A DNA stretch of 8,280 bases from Desulfobacterales bacterium. Its GTDB lineage: Bacteria; Desulfobacterota; Desulfobacteria; Desulfobacterales; Desulfobacteraceae. The stretch lies in the NCBI GenBank assembly GCA_022361315.1, contig JAKSBB010000448.1, positions 1 through 8,280 on the forward strand. The letters are read 5' to 3'. A model generated the notes under the pieces. That model had not been told where the DNA came from. It was given only the letters and a program-made list of their open reading frames with translations, and made no database searches. A program made the position numbers and the translations under genes. Below, one piece after another: positions 7,111-8,280 of this stretch (its first letter is position 1; each line of letters begins with the position of its first letter).

Positions 7111-7170
7111 TTCCCCGAGGCCGGCGTCCCGATTGTCTTTGCACGGGGCCGACAGTCATCAGCCCGGGGA
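7111..7170 (-). promoter_or_regulatory. Probable expression platform of the cobalamin riboswitch
   Basis: Between the aptamer and the symporter start, the minus strand holds TCCCCGGG (7170-7163), which can pair with CTCGGGGA (7119-7112) over eight positions with one G-U. The second element contains the symporter Shine-Dalgarno. A competing GGCCCCG (7150-7144) could also pair with the same bases or with GGGC at 7165-7162. No T run follows a hairpin here, so translational masking of the ribosome site is the more likely mechanism than termination. Pairings were found by eye, without energy calculation. Confidence 0.5.
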
Positions 7171-7202
7171 TTTACCGTCTCTCCGAGAATGTTGGTCAAC
7201 GT

Positions 7203-7351
7203 TTTCCTTCAAGATATTCTGGCTCGTGGATCTGTCTACTCGCCGCGTCTTCCCGGACTGTTTGGATAAGCCCAGTGACCTTGTGCGGCTTTCGTCCCCA
7301 CTCACAGCGGCGGGTCCGCCCCGGATTCTCACCGGGTTCCCCCAAAGGAAA
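7203..7351 (-). promoter_or_regulatory. Cobalamin (B12) riboswitch aptamer
   Basis: Read on the minus strand, the conserved core appears in order: GGGAACCCGGTGAGAATCC (7341-7323), GCGGACCCGCCGCTGTGA (starting near 7320), a CACTGGG arm, CCGGGAAG, and the 3' B12 box GAGCCAGAATATC (7225-7213). The closing P1 helix is formed by TTTCCTTT (7351-7344) and GAAGGAAA (7210-7203), eight pairs with one G-U, which fixes both ends. GCCGC and GCGGC in the central arm also pair. These are the hallmarks of the adenosylcobalamin-type riboswitch, which usually lowers expression of the downstream gene when the coenzyme binds. The gene controlled here is the SSS symporter starting at 7104, 98 bases after the aptamer, possibly with the two genes behind it. 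Confidence 0.93.
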
Positions 7352-7356
7352 GCACA

Positions 7357-7384
7357 ATTAAAATGAGTGATTCCATCGTCAAAA
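7357..7384 (-). promoter_or_regulatory. Candidate promoter of the riboswitch transcript
   Basis: On the minus strand TTTTGA (7384-7379) and TTTAAT (7362-7357) are 16 bases apart. The -10 matches five of six consensus bases, the -35 three; an overlapping TTGACG is a better -35 but would give only 14 bases. The expected start, near 7352, falls directly before the P1 helix of the aptamer, which supports the assignment. Confidence 0.4.
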
Positions 7385-7458
7385 CCAGTGACGATGACAC
7401 CCTGCCCATATATCATATGCCTGCTCCCGATACAATGGATTCGCAATGGAGATTTTCA

Positions 7459-7478
7459 GCCCCCCATCAGACAGGGGC
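7459..7478 (-). other. GC-rich hairpin after the NarL-type kinase gene
   Basis: Minus-strand GCCCC (7478-7474) and GGGGC (7463-7459) can form a 5-bp stem 12 bases after the kinase stop. It is followed by TGAAAATC, without a T run, so it could slow the polymerase or protect the 3' end but is not a convincing intrinsic terminator. The rest of 7385-7489 holds nothing else I can recognise. Confidence 0.25.
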
Positions 7479-7489
7479 GATCACCAGAA

Positions 7490-8280
7490 TCAGTCCGGAT
7501 GGTTCTCCGGCAGAACTGGTGCATAAAGAGAAATGTAAAATTCATACTCAGAGTTCTGATTTACAGTCATTTCTCCGCCCAATCGTTCCATTCTTTCTTG
7601 GAGAGTATGACCTGAATTGCTGGCGGGAAGGTCCAAAATATGTTCTTTTTTAAGTCCGATTCCATCCGCTGTGATTTGGATGAACAGCACCGTCTCCTCT
7701 GCAGACATTTTTATGTTCACAAAGGGTCTGTCACTGTGTTCGAGTATGCCGGTAAGTATCGTTTTTACTGCCCTGTAGAAGGTGAGCTTTAGTGCTCTGT
7801 TCAGTGGGACTGCCCCCCCGACATTGTTATCGAATGAAAAGCGGACGTTATATTTCTCATTGAACTCCTCTACTAAGAAGTCAATGGCCACATCAATGTC
7901 AAAATCTTTGAGCATCGGCGGGGCAAGTTCATAAATGATGGACCTGATTTCCCGGATGGCATGGTCAATCACTGACAGTATATCTTCTATATCCCTTTTG
8001 TGGTTCCCATCACACTTGTTCAGCAGCTGTCTTACCCTGGAGGCACTGATGCCAAGTGTCTGCGCAATCGTTCCGTGCAGTTTAGAAGAGATGACCTGAC
8101 GTTCCGATTCTTCAAAGTATACCAGATACTCATTCATCTGTTTTAGCTGTTGGCTACGATCCGCAAGATTTGAAATCATCACTTGTTCCTGTGTTTCGTG
8201 ATGCCCAAGTCGTGCTGCCATCAGATCCAATGAGTTTGCCAATTTTCCAATTTCATCGCTTCGTTTAATTTTTGAACGGA
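7490..8280 (-). CDS. NarL-type (HisKA_3) sensor kinase, C-terminal part, possibly degenerate
   Basis: The frame is open to the right edge of the window, so the N-terminal sensor and membrane part are missing; a TTG at 8242 is internal, not the start. The first visible residues RSDEIGKLANSLDLMAARL are the end of a HAMP domain. A coiled linker leads to the HisKA_3 dimerisation helix ESERQVISSKLHGTIAQTLG, with the phospho-acceptor His at codon 8077-8075. An ATPase-like domain follows with TADGIGLK (G1-like) and HTLQERMERLGGEM (G2-like). Two usual residues are changed: the family's HD-xxx-Q reads HG-xxx-Q, and the N-box Asn of 'TNALKH' is Gly in LTGILEHS (codon 7750-7748). Kinase and phosphatase activity are therefore doubtful. 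The coding region is AT-richer (about 38-45% GC in sampled lines) than the rest of the window. No partner regulator is visible. Confidence 0.85.
   Translation of the reverse strand, partial: RSKIKRSDEIGKLANSLDLMAARLGHHETQEQVMISNLADRSQQLKQMNEYLVYFEESERQVISSKLHGTIAQTLGISASRVRQLLNKCDGNHKRDIEDILSVIDHAIREIRSIIYELAPPMLKDFDIDVAIDFLVEEFNEKYNVRFSFDNNVGGAVPLNRALKLTFYRAVKTILTGILEHSDRPFVNIKMSAEETVLFIQITADGIGLKKEHILDLPASNSGHTLQERMERLGGEMTVNQNSEYEFYISLYAPVLPENHPD

Noticed and set aside
6332..7159. Long 275-codon minus-strand frame inside the symporter gene
   Set aside because: Low-complexity Gly/His/Arg-rich product typical of a shifted frame over a membrane protein gene; the symporter frame has full family features.
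7363..7653. Plus-strand open frame of 96 codons opposite the riboswitch promoter and the NarL-type kinase
   Set aside because: It overlaps the 3' part of a recognisable kinase gene, its product resembles no family, and no ribosome site is convincing before the ATG.
1..8280. CRISPR arrays, tRNA/rRNA genes, insertion sequences or phage genes
   Set aside because: No regularly spaced repeats, no transposase- or integrase-like protein, and no tRNA-like or rRNA segment was seen on either strand.

Overview
The window is a piece of a Gram-negative bacterial chromosome. The evidence is an RND efflux pump, a TolC-type outer-membrane channel and several Sec-exported proteins. Gene density is high, GC is moderate (roughly 50-62% over most of it), and the mix of a secreted nickel superoxide dismutase with these regulators would fit a deltaproteobacterium (Desulfobacterota). 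That placement is a guess from general resemblance, because no rRNA or other marker gene is present.

Plus strand, 1-3956: an efflux and sensing operon. It runs from the C-terminal end of an RND permease (cut by the window start), through a TolC-family channel overlapping it by 14 bases and an OmpR/PhoB-type response regulator 16 bases later, to a membrane histidine kinase joined to the regulator by an ATGA overlap. A strong hairpin terminator (3977-4039) ends the operon. The kinase's predicted periplasmic sensor is rich in histidine, so a metal signal is possible.

Minus strand, 7384 down to 4052: a cobalamin riboswitch (7351-7203) leads into a sodium:solute symporter. Behind it come a hydratase of the 2-oxopent-4-dienoate hydratase/fumarylacetoacetase superfamily that carries a signal peptide, and a nickel superoxide dismutase (sodN) that also carries one, placed so that cleavage would expose the nickel-binding His1. 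The symporter is the gene most directly controlled by the riboswitch; the other two may be read through or have their own promoters.

Minus strand, 8280 down to 7490: the C-terminal part of a HAMP-containing NarL-type (HisKA_3) sensor kinase, cut by the window end. It is AT-richer than its neighbours and has lost an acidic residue after the phospho-acceptor His and the N-box Asn, so it may be a degenerate kinase.

The most noteworthy points are the cobalamin riboswitch in front of an SSS transporter (substrate unknown, possibly corrinoid-related), the exported hydratase-like protein, the Sec-processed NiSOD without an adjacent sodX maturation protease, and the degenerate kinase.
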